Of a DNA stretch of 64,000 bases, positions 1 to 10,680 are shown piece after piece; positions within the stretch are counted from its first letter, which is position 1; each line of letters starts with the position of its first letter. The position numbers were made by a program, and so were the translations under genes. Source of the stretch: Plazaster borealis (taxonomy: Eukaryota; Echinodermata; Asteroidea; Forcipulatida; Labidiasteridae); assembly GCA_021014325.1 (NCBI GenBank), contig CM037473.1, forward strand, positions 6,141,501-6,205,500, in the 5' to 3' direction. Under the pieces are notes generated by a model. That model searched no databases. It was not told where the DNA came from and worked only from the letters and a program-made list of their open reading frames with translations.

Positions 1-237
1 GATATCCACCTCCCCCCCCCCTTTGTACAATCGAGATACGCCACATCTTTGAGATACTGAACGCCACAAAGCACATGCCCTCCACTCGCTGTTTGATCAA
101 GTGGCGTAAATCCAAGGGAGGGATGAATGTGAAACTTCGCTACATTACCAGAGGGTGAAATAACGAATGTCTGTCATTGTTGTTTACTATCAAGGCTGAT
201 ACAAGGTATGGTAAAGGACGCGGGTACACATAACAGC

Positions 238-930
238 GCGCAGCGCGAATTGTAACAGCGTTGGGACCAGGGCCTGCTGCAGGGCCCGGTCATTTTATTT
301 AATTACGGTTCCCACTTTTGCATTCGGGGTCTTTCTGCATTACCCTTTGAGCAAAATTAGTATAATCGTTTTTTCTTTTTCTCCTTATTTTTCATTTGTT
401 ATGAAATGAAAAAAAAAGTCATCCAGCAAAAGTATGAGGAGTGTGCGAGTGCAAATGGGCATGGCAACGTTATGGGGTCCGGGACCCGCTCAGGCCCAGG
501 AAAATTGTTGTAGTAGAATAATATGCTCTCTCGTGCATTCTGAACCTTTGGGTTATCTTTTGAGCAGGAATTCGAATTGCTGTTATTTTTAAATCTTTAA
601 TTTGACTCTCAACAAAACCAAAACACTGGCAAAAATCAAGCAGTGCGGGGCCTCCATGGGCCCTGGGAATTACATGTAGGATTAAAACACTCGTTGGTAC
701 ATTAATGGCCTTTCGTGGATCTTTTTTTTTAGCAGGATTAGCTTCAACTGTTTATGGTGTTTCTTCTAACATTTGGTCTCTTCCTTTGAAACATATTGTT
801 GACTAAAATTGAGCACATCTTGAAACCTACAAGGGCCGGGTTTGGGGCCCCTTATAGAAAGGGCCCAGGGAAAATATTACGAATTAAGATACTCTTTGGT
901 GCCTTAGTCTGGATTATCTTTTGCGGCAAT
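238..930. repeat. Four diverged units of a GC-palindrome tandem repeat
   Basis: Four roughly 150-200 bp segments each begin with a GC-rich palindromic core (near 270, 475, 640 and 828) followed by an AT-rich tail with related wording such as CTCTTTGGTGC and TTTTGAGCA. The same layout occurs twice, much better preserved, at 32,504-32,865. Example core here: CCGGGACCCGCTCAGGCCC. The units are old and have lost exact spacing. No coding potential is seen. The first 237 bases hold only a short C run and nothing else that I recognise. Confidence 0.55.
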
Positions 931-1438
931 CATTGATCTGTAAAATGGTTTTGTTTTGTTCTCTTTTTGGACGAAAGATAATTGACTCTGCATGCATCTT
1001 CTTACCCACCCCCCTCCCAACCCCCCAACCCCCCAACCCCGATTGTTTCCAAAATTCAAAAAACAATTTACAGCACAGTAAGTTTATTTTCACTTATATC
1101 TTAGAAATCTACAGAAGTGAAGCGTGCACGGGGCATGTTATTTTGAGAAAACTTTATCATTAATTTGTTCCCTTTTTTGTTGTTGCTTGTTGAGATTCCG
1201 TTTATTCAACTCCACCTAATTATACACTAATCTGCTATGAAACATGAATGCAAATACTGAATATGAGTACATATAAGTTACTAGAAACTAAAGGACAATG
1301 AACAAAAGGTGATATTATATATCAAACAAAAGAGGGTCAATACATTAAAGAAGCAAAAATATTAAAAGTAAAAAGACTAAACTTAAGACGAACACAAAAG
1401 GTCAGTAACTGAAATAAGGTAAAAATCTTCGATTTAAA

Positions 1439-2190
1439 TCAGAGCGTAAATTTTGGACTCTCGTCTTCATGGAAAATACACAGGAATTTGTACAATTTGT
1501 AAAAATTATCAGTATTGGACCTTTTCCTCTCCCTTAGTAGAAATGATCTGAGAGCTTCTTTGTAGATCTGGATAATGTTTGAATGTCTTTGTGAAATATT
1601 TGTCCTCATTGAAGACAAGATCACACCGGGTTCTCCAAATAACCTTGATCATCATGCCGACAATTATCATAGATACAGATGACAAATTCATACATAAAAT
1701 TCCTGTAGAATCACACAAAAGCAACGGCAGCCAGTTTGTTTTCTTATTAAAGATTCGACGTATAACCAGGTTTCAACCATCTTTTGACAATATAGCAACA
1801 AATGTTCGATAGTTTCAGTGTCGGATTTACAGAAAGGACAGTCGACTCTATTTGCGATTCCCATGCGATTCAGTTTATCCTGGGTTGGCAGAATCCTGTG
1901 ACAAGGTCTAAAAAGGATGTCTTTGTCTTTGGCATCCATAATATTGTTCATGTTTATTTTAGTCCAAATATTGGCCCAGTCGAAATTTTCAGTGAGGCCT
2001 AATATCGACGCTCCCTTTTCCTGTGCTTTTGGGCGAACAAAATATTTGATCTTGAGTAAATTTGTACATTAATTTATTAGTAACTTTAAAAAAGGGTAGC
2101 AAATCCTCATCCCTGGGGTAAATTTGGAATTTCGGCCACCTGCTTGGATGGTTATTGGTTATTGACAAATACATAAAATTCTTATACAAT
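1439..2190 (-). pseudogene. Non-LTR retrotransposon ORF2 3' fragment (zf-RVT)
   Basis: This is the broken C-terminal end of a LINE-type polyprotein. In the minus-strand frame 1,951-1,688 the peptide contains RILPTQDKLNRMG, then CPFC, then ETIEHLLLYC, the pattern of the zinc-finger region that follows many LINE reverse transcriptases. A second frame (1,724-1,509) continues after a frameshift with WRTRCDLVFNE, and a third (2,189-1,989) carries the upstream part, so at least two frameshifts separate the pieces. No RT catalytic motif remains. The piece cannot be functional. The clade is uncertain. Part of it is duplicated next door at 2,164-2,303. Confidence 0.6.
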
Positions 2191-2303
2191 CACTGAGACA
2201 AAAGAAACGTCAGCCAGTTTGTTTTCTAATTATTAAAGATTCGACGTATAACCAGGGTTCAACCATCTTGTTACAATATAGAAACAAATGTTCGACAGTT
2301 TCA
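2164..2303. repeat. Local duplicate of the LINE fragment (copy of about 1,682-1,823)
   Basis: The stretch repeats the wording of 1,682-1,823, including AAAGATTCGACGTATAACC and CAACCATCTT, in direct orientation about 480 bp downstream. It ends exactly where the TCTA microsatellite begins, so the microsatellite expanded at the duplication edge. Confidence 0.75.
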
Positions 2304-2304
2304 G

Positions 2305-2341
<37 letters not shown>

Positions 2342-2354
2342 ATATCTATCTATC

Positions 2355-2389
<35 letters not shown>

Positions 2390-2432
2390 CTATGTATGTA
2401 TCTATCTATCCATCATCTATCTATATATCTAC
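2304..2432. repeat. (TCTA)n microsatellite
   Basis: About 129 bp of the tetranucleotide TCTA with a few interruptions (TATA, TGTA, CCATCA). The open frame across it is an artefact of a four-base repeat that is open in all registers. Confidence 0.95.
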
Positions 2433-2460
2433 CGAAGTAGTAATAAAATTAATATTATAT

Positions 2461-3600
2461 TGGATTGAGGCAATCAAAGAAACGGTGATTTGAATGGTTT
2501 TCAAAATGGTATTGTCTCAACTTGATCAGTATTTCAGACAGATTTATCCGGAGTATTGGTACTGGTATGAATTTTATAATCAGTGAGCTTTTGGACCGAA
2601 ACTAATCAATTATTGTTATTTTTTACTTTTACCATCCTGTAATTATGCATAATTAAATTTTGATTGATAGCGAAATATTTATATATTTGGCTGAGGTGTA
2701 ATCCTACTTAACATAAAATCTTTCAGAATAAAGCTTTTAAACTGAATCAATTACCCTTTTCTTTAACTAACAATCATAAAATAAAATATTCGTCAATAAT
2801 TGCTGATAGTTATAGCGAAATATGTAAAATGTTGACTGGTGTCTGTTCAGTCTTAACTATAGTATTTCCCAATGATGCTACGTCTTTCTTTCCACCATGC
2901 CATGCCTGTTGTCGACTACTCTATCGATATCAACAGGTTCTCACTCCCTTTATTGTGTCAACCATTTAAAGGGACACGTTGCCTTGGATCGGGCGAGTTG
3001 TAACCGTTTGTTATAAAAGGCATATGTTAAGAAAGATGTAATAAAAGTATACAATGATCCACACAAATATGTCTTGAAAATGCGTTTTTTCCCTTTTTAC
3101 ATCGTGAACAAACACGGTCGGCCATTTTGTGTTGACTCCACAAAATGGCCGACCGTGTTAGTTCGCAAAGTAAAAGGCAAACCGAGCAATTTCGAGGCAT
3201 ATTTGTGTGGATCATTGTATTCTAATTTTATAACGTCTTTCTAACCATATGCATTTTATAAGAAACGGTTACAAACGCCTTGTTTATAGACCAACTCGTC
3301 CAATCCAAGGCAACGTGTCCCTTTAACCACCGGGCGCAGCGAGCTTTCGTGAAATACCATTAATATTAATATTATGAGAAGTCTACGGTAGCGCGATGTA
3401 AATTACCGTAAAGAATTGTGCAGTTTGTGCAATTGTGCAGATTGCAGGTTATGTCAGCTCCAACGATACACCATCGATATGTCTCAGAAGCTACCGCAAA
3501 CACAGTTTTCATAAAATGATGTTGAAGACTTTGTGCGAGGAGGGTCAAACAGCAACACACTCAATCTAGTTTCAACATGCCTCAACATGCCTCAACATGA
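2461..3600. repeat. Segmental duplication, copy A (partner 11,658-12,515)
   Basis: This block aligns end to end with 11,658-12,515 in the same orientation: both start TGGATTGAGGCAAT, share GAGTATTGGTACTGGT, CATCAACAGGTT-like and CAGCTCCAACGATACACC segments, and both end near CCTCAACATGA. The copies differ by many substitutions and small indels, so the duplication is not recent. Copy A is longer because a MITE sits inside it at 2,970-3,322. No protein-coding content is recognised. Confidence 0.85.
2970..3322. mobile_element. Foldback MITE with TTAA target duplication (family 1)
   Basis: The element is an almost complete inverted repeat. Its ends are AGGGACACGTTGCC and GGCAACGTGTCCCT. TTAA flanks both sides (2,966-2,969 and 3,323-3,326). 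The centre is a perfect 18-bp hairpin (3,113-3,130 with 3,140-3,157) around a 9-base loop. TTAA duplications are the hallmark of piggyBac-type transposition; no transposase is present, so it would be non-autonomous. The duplicated locus at about 12,151-12,165 lacks the element and shows the unoccupied site. A decayed relative lies at 41,415-41,700. Confidence 0.85.
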
Positions 3601-3735
3601 AACTTCAAACTAACAAGTAGGGGGGCAGGGGAACCAGGCAGGGGGAGCCCCCACCCCCCGCTGAAAGCAGTTGCCCCCCCCCATGTTGGTATCGCGAGTC
3701 ACACGGATCAACCTGATACATTTTACGATGGTTGC

Positions 3736-3822
3736 TTTTCTTCAAGTTTTGAGGTTCGAGTTGAAGGTTTAGAGTTTCCAGTTGAAGTTTTCGAGTTTCG
3801 AGTTAAGGTTTTCGAGAATTGT
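3736..3822. repeat. Short degenerate minisatellite
   Basis: Several imperfect copies of a phrase like GTTTTCGAGTTTCGAGTTGAAG follow one another. The units are too degenerate to fix a period. The flanks at 3,601-3,735 are G/C-run low complexity. Confidence 0.45.
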
Positions 3823-4001
3823 TTATAGAGGGAAGAGTGAAATCATATGTTTAGCCGTGTGCAAGCAAGTCATAAGATGAGCCCGTAATGGGACCACGAA
3901 CAACATTTAGATGGTATTTGATAAATGGATCATTGAGATAATTTTTCTAAAGACAAGCATAAACAAATACTAGGACCGGAAGGCACTCAAAATGTACAAA
4001 A

Positions 4002-4050
4002 AGGTTAACGTTTCGTTGTCAGTTACAAAGCTGTTCCCCCTTGTCGAGTA
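4002..4050 (-). repeat. Possible Penelope-like terminal segment
   Basis: On the minus strand the segment reads through AACTGACAACGAAACGTTAA, resembling the GAAACG-containing terminal repeats of Penelope-like elements. It lies downstream of the RT fragment in the same orientation, but its sequence differs from the upstream candidate at 6,618-6,654, so the two are not an obvious matched pair. Evidence is weak. Confidence 0.3.
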
Positions 4051-4060
4051 AGAAACAAGT

Positions 4061-4984
4061 ATTGAAAGGCAAGCTTTTAAAAAACGTTTGAGGCACCATG
4101 TGCAGTTCTTTATATGAGGGGTGGGTTTGGGAAAAAGGTGGGACAACAGAAAGTGAAGGAGCATAGAAGGGAAACGGTAGATTGGAAGGGTTAAACAAAA
4201 AAAACTGTCAGAAAAAGGGAGTTGGAGAGTGCAATGCATTGTATAATCGGCGAAGCGGTGCTGCATGGTGGAGAATGAAACCAATGGGTACAAAACTACA
4301 AAAAGCACTTGTATGGGGGTTGGTGGGGTGGTGAGAGGTGTGGTGGGAAGGGGGGTGGTGGGGGGCAGAACAGAAAGAAAGAAGGGTGTGAGGAAAGTGG
4401 AGACTGTGTGCCTTGGCATTGTTCCTCCCAATTAGTCTTTAGCGAATTAGCCATGTGTCTATATGGGAGTGCGGGAAATTTGAAACTATTTCCGGCAGTA
4501 GCCATCCACAGATAAATGGACATAAGCGTTGTTTGTTATATACCCTATGGCCTTGGTATGGTCTCTGGTAATTAACCATCATATGACTGTTGCTTTTGTG
4601 GGAGACATGGTTTCAGTCTTTGGAAAAGTCAATTTTTTCCCGAAAATTGCATACATCCTCACAGAAAAGAGAAGAGGGGGAAAGGGGGGTAGGCCTATAA
4701 CTTACTAATTATAAAAACAACCTTTTTCCGGTGATAACATGTTGAGCCACTGGTGTTTTTCATTTAATGGAAGGGCTCATAACATATTTATCGTGCGTTT
4801 TAAAAGCTACACTTCGTCACTCACCATTTTAGCTTTTGTTTCATTTTTTATGAGTTCTTTGCAACAAAGTGTAATCCAAGTATAGTTTTTGTGGGCAAAG
4901 AGACCAAGAGAGATTAGTTTTCTTCCTTTGTTTTTAACCATGCGTAATATATAATCTTGGTTCATGCCATTTTCTTTTTATAAC
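4061..4984. other. No gene recognised
   Basis: Contains G-rich low-complexity DNA (4,310-4,390), which opens frames on both strands without family resemblance, and ordinary AT-rich sequence. I see no conserved domain or repeat boundary. Confidence 0.5.
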
Positions 4985-5992
4985 TTATTGTGTACCTGAC
5001 TGTTGTTCTTGCAGAAATTTAAGCAGGATTTGCAAGTTCTTTTCATCCATTTCGATAAGTGAGTTTTCTTGGGTTGAATCTTGCAATCTAGCCCAATATT
5101 TTGTTTTGCCATTATGGGTTTTTTTTTCTTCTCGTTTATAGGCCAACACAGGTGGTACAGGGAATAGGTTGTTTAGGAAATCATTCTCATTTATAAAGTA
5201 CCAATGTTTTGAGATTAGAGTGACGTATTTGTGGGAAGAAAGACAACGCGAAAACAAGAGGTGGTCGTCGTTAGATTTTGTAAAACAGGTCAATTCTTCC
5301 GTGTTGTATCCACGTTCAATCAGTTTTTATTTAACTAAATCGGCCTTCATCTCAAAACCTTTTGTGTGTGTATGTGTGCATATGCGTTTTGTATCTCATC
5401 GATTCACCCCTATAGACGCCGCCAAATACAGATGCAGGGTGTGCAAAAACCCGAAGGAAATAAATTATTGAAACGTTTCCGTGTTTTCGTTGTTGTGCCG
5501 AGTATCAAGCTTCCATTCTTTCTGGAAAAGTTCAGGGAAAAGGCAAAAGTCAAAAAAACTGTCATCAAAAAAGATGTGCCCTCCCAGACCTTGCTCATTT
5601 AAAAGAATAAAAAATACATATTTTGTACACGGAAATATTAAATTGTAGTAAAAAGTAAACAACAGATGGCAAGCAAAAAAATAAATAAAATGCAAATATA
5701 CAAAAACCACCGCAACTAAGACTCCTGATTGTAAACCAAGAGGTCAAGAAAGGTATGTTGGTTGTCGGAGATCTCTGAAGTGAATTTCAAAGTTGGGTGC
5801 AATAATGTGTAACATCCTTATAAAATCCAAAGGCTTGTTTCGGTTGCCCTTGTAGATAATATATACATCATCTCCGTATCTCATATATGAGAACCAACAA
5901 TATGTAGTTGTGTTGCTTGGGAGTAGCCTATGATTTCTTTTTCGTAGGAAGAAATTACATATTTTAGGACTAAATACACTGCACATCGCCAC
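4985..5992 (-). pseudogene. Penelope-like retroelement, RT fragment
   Basis: Two minus-strand pieces fit Penelope-like reverse transcriptases. The upstream piece (5,992-5,744) has RYGDDVYIIYKGNRNK followed by a leucine/phenylalanine-rich stretch; this is the position of the catalytic Y-x-DD motif in the family, usually RYIDDIF. The downstream piece (5,293-4,985) has KHWYFINENDFLNNLFPVPP followed by VLAYKRE, the conserved block after the RT palm (HW..l..D..L...F..PP). Between them the frame is lost for about 450 bp, and no GIY-YIG endonuclease follows. The copy is dead. The identification rests on motif order, not an alignment. Confidence 0.6.
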
Positions 5993-6116
5993 GCCAATTG
6001 TTTGTCTATATAGAACGTTGGTTTTTCAAAAGCGTGACAATTTCACAGTCCTTATGTTTGTTTATAAATCAACTGGACGGATTTGATAAAAAATAATGTG
6101 CCTTAAAAATAACCCA

Positions 6117-6158
6117 TATCCGCCGAGCTACGGATTTATCCGCCGAGCTACGGATTTA
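6117..6158. repeat. Two-copy 20-21-bp tandem repeat
   Basis: TCCGCCGAGCTACGGATTTA occurs twice head to tail and a third partial copy (TCCGTAG) follows. Small and probably a replication-slippage product. Confidence 0.8.
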
Positions 6159-6617
6159 TCCGTAGTACACGCGAACGCTTCAAACGCCTAGCTGCTGATA
6201 CTCACGTATAGCTATTTTAACGTGAAAACATTGCACCATTGATAAAAGCCTGGTTGACCTTATATGGTTGTATAGTATCACAGCATCCTTCGCGATGTCA
6301 TGCTGTGTTTGTCAGCCAATTTCGTCATGAAGACTCCGAACAACAAGCTTGGAATTAAGGTGATTTGAAGGAGATTTTGAACTATAAAAAGGTGTCCAAC
6401 TGACAGCAACTGTCATGTAACTTTGTTCACGTACATATTCCCTGCATTACGACGGTACAGCCTGTATTTACAATGTAAATGAACCCAACAAGTTACATCA
6501 GGGAAAATTGTTGCTCCAGACGTATGTGTTTTGATATGGAAAGGTTTGCGGTAACACCATGTAATGACTATCTCTAAATGAGTTGGGGTGGTTCTGAAAA
6601 GAACCGTTGGTTTCAAC

Positions 6618-6654
6618 TCGACGTTTCGATCAGTATGCTCTTATCGTCTTCTGG
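6618..6654 (-). repeat. Penelope-like pLTR fragment, hammerhead-like
   Basis: Read on the minus strand the segment contains CAGAAGA, a CGAT...ATCG stem around an AAGAGCATACTG loop, then GAAACG. This is the order of a hammerhead ribozyme core (CUGANGA, helix II, GAAA), but the second base of the first block is A instead of U, so catalysis is unlikely. It lies upstream of the minus-strand Penelope-like RT fragment (5,992-4,985), where a 5' pseudo-LTR would be expected. Confidence 0.4.
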
Positions 6655-7084
6655 AGAAAGCATGTGTTTTGGTTTCGTGTGATTGTTGTGCTTGTTTAGG
6701 TATTATGAATAAGTCATAATAATATGAATTTGGCAATGTTTTCACCACATGGCAAAATCTGTGGGGAATGATTTTAGGGCCATCCACCCTGATCCAAAAC
6801 GTTGGGTGGGAAGGGGGTACGGGGAATATATCGCCCACCCCCTGGATTTACGCCAGAATGTCCTGTCCGTTTTCTCTGAGTAAAGAAAATATCCACATAT
6901 TATTTTGACAAAATTTCACGAACAGATATTGAAAATTGTTTTGGTCTTTGGCCGCCACATTGAATTGCCATGATGCATTTTAGATTATATTGCGATAGTT
7001 CGCACTGACTTCAACAACAAAACTAAACTACCCTGAAAATTGCGTTTAGAATATAAACACATTACTAAGCACATTGCTTGTACC

Positions 7085-7290
7085 CACTTTTTTTAACACG
7101 TTTAGCCCTTAACATGTTTAGATTTTGCGTTTTTGTCACATGTCTACCTCGAGACACGTTAAGCCTGTGACATGTTTAGTTTGAAAGTGTTTATAGGGTT
7201 GCTATTGTGGGTATTAAACATGTTTAGAATGCATGACGTGTTTAGAGATAATGTCAGAGAATGCGCTTAGCTTTTAAACATTTTGTCTCT
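7085..7290. repeat. Cluster of AACATGTTTAG / ACACGTTTAG motifs, copy 1
   Basis: Repeated short phrases (AACACGTTTAG, AACATGTTTAG, GACATGTTTAG) are interspersed with unique spacers. A second cluster lies at 8,140-8,410. Both contain GAAAGTGTTTATAGGG- or GAAAGTGTGTAAACCC-like wording, so they may be ends or relics of one repeat. The intervening 0.85 kb contains a tandem duplication. Confidence 0.45.
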
Positions 7291-7753
7291 TTTCTTTCAA
7301 TTAAAAGAAAAGAGGAAATGTTGAAAAGCCAAGTATATGTGCACTGCTCTGACATCTGTCTCTGAGCGCATCCTGTATTCTGTAAAATAATTTATTTTTT
7401 TATTTTTTAATGAAGAGGGCTGTTGAATTTAGTTGAATTTAGTATTAAAGAGAAATCAACAGCAAGGTTTCACTTTTTAGTACAAACACAGCTGAGAAAC
7501 TTCTTATTAAGTTGTAATTATTTATTAAGTTCTCTGAATCTATCATCACATTTTTTTTATATAAACAGGTTTTTTTTTCAATATTTCAGCCAACTGGCAT
7601 TACTGGCAAAAGAAATGTTTGATCATATATGTATCTTGATGAAATTTACATTTGGAAGAAAACATGAGTAAAAATAGATCAATATGAATAGAATAGGGTC
7701 CATAACAGACCTGGTGACATAGTGAAGAAAAGTACTTCACCCATATACAAAAT

Positions 7754-7976
7754 ATTTTACCTGGACCATTAGCCTTGACGGTTGCTTCGTTATGTACCGA
7801 GTATAAAGTGCTTACAGTTACATCAGTTTTATTGCAGACTTTTCTACACAACTATAAACACTATTTTACCTGGACCATTAGCCTTGGCGATTGCTTCTTT
7901 ATTATTGTATTAAGTAAAAAGTGCTTAATACAGTTACACATCAGTTTTATTGCATATTTTCCTACACAGCACTAAC
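7754..7976. repeat. Tandem duplication, period about 109 bp
   Basis: Two copies starting at 7,754 and 7,863 share ATTTTACCTGGACCATTAGC, then TTGCTTC, AAAGTGCTTA, and ACATCAGTTTTATTGCA. Differences are a few substitutions and a short insertion. Non-coding. Confidence 0.9.
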
Positions 7977-8139
7977 AGTAAACCTGTTATTATAATTTTG
8001 TTATCAATATGAATAGGGTCTATTATATTTGGTTTTACCCGTACACCGATGTGTGTAAAGCACTGTATACTGGTTGGTTGTTGCGGACGTGCGAGTACGG
8101 ATCATGATGGGTGCCCAACAACGGTTACTTTTTACACAG

Positions 8140-8410
8140 GTATCAAAAAGTTAAACACGTTTAGCTTTCAGACACGTCAATATTAAGCTTACAAACAGTT
8201 TTCTAAACATGTTGACATGTAAAACGTTTGAATTGTTTAAAACCTAAACGTCACTTCCAGCCAAGATTGCAAATCTAAACAAGTTTAGCTTTTTGACGTG
8301 TTGAAATATAGATACCCATTTAGCTTACAAACACTTTTAAACGCGTTTTCGTTTAAACATGTTTTGAAAGTGTGTAAACCCTAAACGCTGTTTTTACAGT
8401 GTATTATCAT
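8140..8410. repeat. Cluster of AACATGTTTAG / ACACGTTTAG motifs, copy 2
   Basis: Same motif vocabulary as 7,085-7,290, ending in GCTGTTTTTACAGTGTA, which resembles the CAGTGTA terminus of the MITE at 44,173-44,423. A matching left end was not found, so the element boundaries stay open. Confidence 0.4.
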
Positions 8411-8521
8411 CAATAGTTTTGCAGTGTAAACCACAAAATGGGGTAATAAAGATAGTTCTAAACGGTTCTTAAGATAACTTTGCTTTCAAATTTGTATCTT
8501 TTTATGATAATGACTCTTATC

Positions 8522-8930
8522 TGAGTTGTGTGGGATAGGGGGCACATTGTGCCTCCCGGTCCTAATTGGAGAGGGTGGGGTGTAGGGAGGGACATCGTTG
8601 GCTGAGGTTGGGTGGGGGAACATTGGGCCTCCCCGTTCCTGATTGGAGAGGGTGGGGGTGAGGGAGTGACATTGTTGGCTGAGGTGGGGTGGGGACATAT
8701 TGGGCCTCCCCATTCCTGATTGGAGAGGGTGGGGTGGGGAGAGACATCGTTGTCTGAGGTGGGGTGGGGACACATTGGGCCTCCCCGCTCCTGATTGGAG
8801 AGGGTGGGGTGGGGAGAGACATCGTTGTCTGAGGTGGGTTGGGGACACATTGGGCCTCCCCGCTCCTGATTGGAGAGGGTGGGGTGGGGAGAAACATCGT
8901 TGTCTGAGGTGGGGTGGTGACTCATTGTGC
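8522..8930. repeat. 75-77-bp GC-rich minisatellite, five copies
   Basis: GGGCCTCCC-like anchors fall at 8,549, 8,625, 8,702, 8,777 and 8,852, giving periods of 76, 77, 75 and 75. Each unit carries CTGATTGGAGAGGGTGGGGT and ACATCGTTG-TCTGAGGT. Because 75 is a multiple of three, long open frames appear in three minus frames and one plus frame with 25-residue repeats. Openness in so many frames argues for repeat structure and not a protein. The two central-right units are nearly identical, a sign of recent expansion. Confidence 0.9.
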
Positions 8931-9040
8931 TACTAATTTCAAATACTGTGAATCCACTGAATTTGTAGACTGAAAGCATTTGAAAATGAGCTTTGTGCTG
9001 ATAACTGCTTCAATAATTTTTAATCAATAATAGTATTTAG

Positions 9041-9235
9041 CAGGCGCGGATCCAGAGGGGGGGCGTGGGGGGCGCACGCCCCCCATTTTCATATTAAAAA
9101 AAAAAAAAAAAAAGAGGGAGAAAAGAAAAAAAGAGGGAGAGAGAGAGAAGGGGAGGGAGAAATGGGGAAGGGAAGATTTTGCTGCTTGGTATATTTTCAC
9201 GCCCCCCCGTTTGGAAAATCCTGGATCCGCCCCTG
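9041..9235. mobile_element. MITE with CAGGCGCGGATCCAG ends and 5-bp TSD, copy 1
   Basis: Terminal inverted repeats are CAGGCGCGGATCCAG and CTGGATCCGCCCCTG. The direct repeat TTTAG sits immediately outside both ends (9,036-9,040 and 9,236-9,240). The interior has GC-rich shoulders (GGGGGGCGCACGCCCCCC) and a purine-rich A/G core. No coding capacity. A second copy with a different 5-bp duplication is at 45,956-46,156. Confidence 0.9.
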
Positions 9236-9299
9236 TTTAGCATATATCGACTTTTGTAATACATGTTTCCCTTGCCTCAACATGATTATTATAATACCT

Positions 9300-9567
9300 A
9301 CGGTAAATGTCTGTCAGTCCAGCCGTCAAGCGATATGTTTATGATTGTACGGATAATAACACTCTTGTTATATGAAATTACAGAACAGCTTTCAGTCACA
9401 AAATGCAACAATTATTTCTGTATATGCACACCATGCTCTCTGGGACTCACACATTTTCAATCATTGTGTGGGTTAACACGGATGATGATCGACTCCATTT
9501 CTCCATAGATGAATCCATTTCCTATGTACAAAATGTATTGTTAATATTAATTTAAGCCCACAGTTTG
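9300..9567. repeat. Direct duplication, copy 1 (partner 10,406-10,672)
   Basis: Shares GGTAAATGT, TTTATGATTGTACGGATA, TTACAGAACAGCTTTCAGTC and GATGATGATCGACTCCATTT with the copy about 1.1 kb downstream. Both end near TGTACAAAATGTATTGTTAA. No protein similarity recognised. Confidence 0.85.
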
Positions 9568-10230
9568 AATATTTATAAATTTTTGAAAACTGAATTAAAA
9601 GGACGAATAAATACGCGACTGAACAAAAATTCAAACAAAATGGCTGCCCGTAACGAACGCTGTGTGGCGGAGATTTTCTCCTGGAATTTGTCTTTCTATG
9701 ACAGTTTGTGTGCCCTTTGCCGACGTTATTTAAGTACTTTCTACCAAGAAATCATAGCATAGTATTGTTTTGGCTTGACTACGCTGTTCTTACTGGCATT
9801 TACGTGCAATTTTACGGTAACTTTTTGGGGCACCGCGGGCAATTCATTCAGCCATTAAATTAACGTTACGTTCTACGACGCCGACATTAATATGCTGATT
9901 CGGTGATTGCTGGCATCGTCCTGGTGTGGTGGTAAGTATTTTCTAATTACTTTAAATGTTCCCGCTTTGAGACTTAAATGTTAAGGGAGTATCTTTCTTG
10001 GTTTTGTGGTTTTTACACGGACATTATTGAAAGATTAAGCCCGAAGTTATGTACACATTTGTCGACCGGAAAATGGGCACATTCATTGAGTCAACGTTAA
10101 CGTTACATGATGCATTACAAAAAGTGCATCGTCGCCTACATAACCAACATGCCATTGTTTGTTATTGGTTGTTTTTAATCAATAGGCCTATCTTTGTGAT
10201 TATAAGCATAGCAATATTGATCACACACGC
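9568..10230. other. No gene recognised
   Basis: Single-copy-looking sequence with a small CpG-containing patch (about 9,640-9,930). A 65-residue frame here has no recognised domain. Confidence 0.4.
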
Positions 10231-10415
10231 CGTGCACAAACCGCTGTCGGATTTCACAAGTCGTTGAATGAGACCGTAGTCGAGATAGCAGTAGTCACGC
10301 GGGGGCCAGCAGTCTCGCGAGAACATCGCCCGTGTCGCGAGAATCGCGGAGAGATCGAGTCGGAACGCTATCATCGCAACAAACATTTAACGACTTGTCC
10401 ACAAGTCTAGGTAAA
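10231..10415. repeat. CpG-rich repeat block, uninterrupted copy
   Basis: Runs from GCCGTGCACAAACCGCTGTC to ACGACTTGTCCACAAG and contains several CTCGCGAGA-type palindromes. It aligns with 11,150-11,184 plus 11,524-11,638. At the position where that other copy carries a MITE, this copy reads CAAGTCGTTGAATGAGACC, an unoccupied site. Confidence 0.8.
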
Positions 10416-10672
10416 TGTTTGCTCACTCCGTCAACCGATACGTTTATGATTGTACGGATAGTAGCAATCGTGTTCATTGAAATTACAGAACAGCTTTCAG
10501 TCACAAAATACAGTCAATTCTTTCTTTATATGCATACCCTAATCTATGGGTCTCTCAATCACTGTGTGTGTTATTACGTGGATGATGATCGACTCCATTT
10601 CTCCATATGGATAACTCCATATCCTCTGTACAAAATGTATTGTTAATATTCATGTACGCGTACAGTTTGTAC
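10406..10672. repeat. Direct duplication, copy 2 (partner 9,300-9,567)
   Basis: See the upstream partner for shared blocks. Here it abuts the CpG-rich repeat block on the left and a SINE on the right (10,681). Confidence 0.85.
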
Positions 10673-10680
10673 ATGTGGCG

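Noticed and set aside
2268..2468. 66-codon frame over the TCTA repeat
   Set aside because: Pure translation of a tetranucleotide microsatellite.
3970..4431. 153-codon minus-strand frame
   Set aside because: Half covers G-rich low-complexity DNA and half a possible retroelement end; no domain and no start context.
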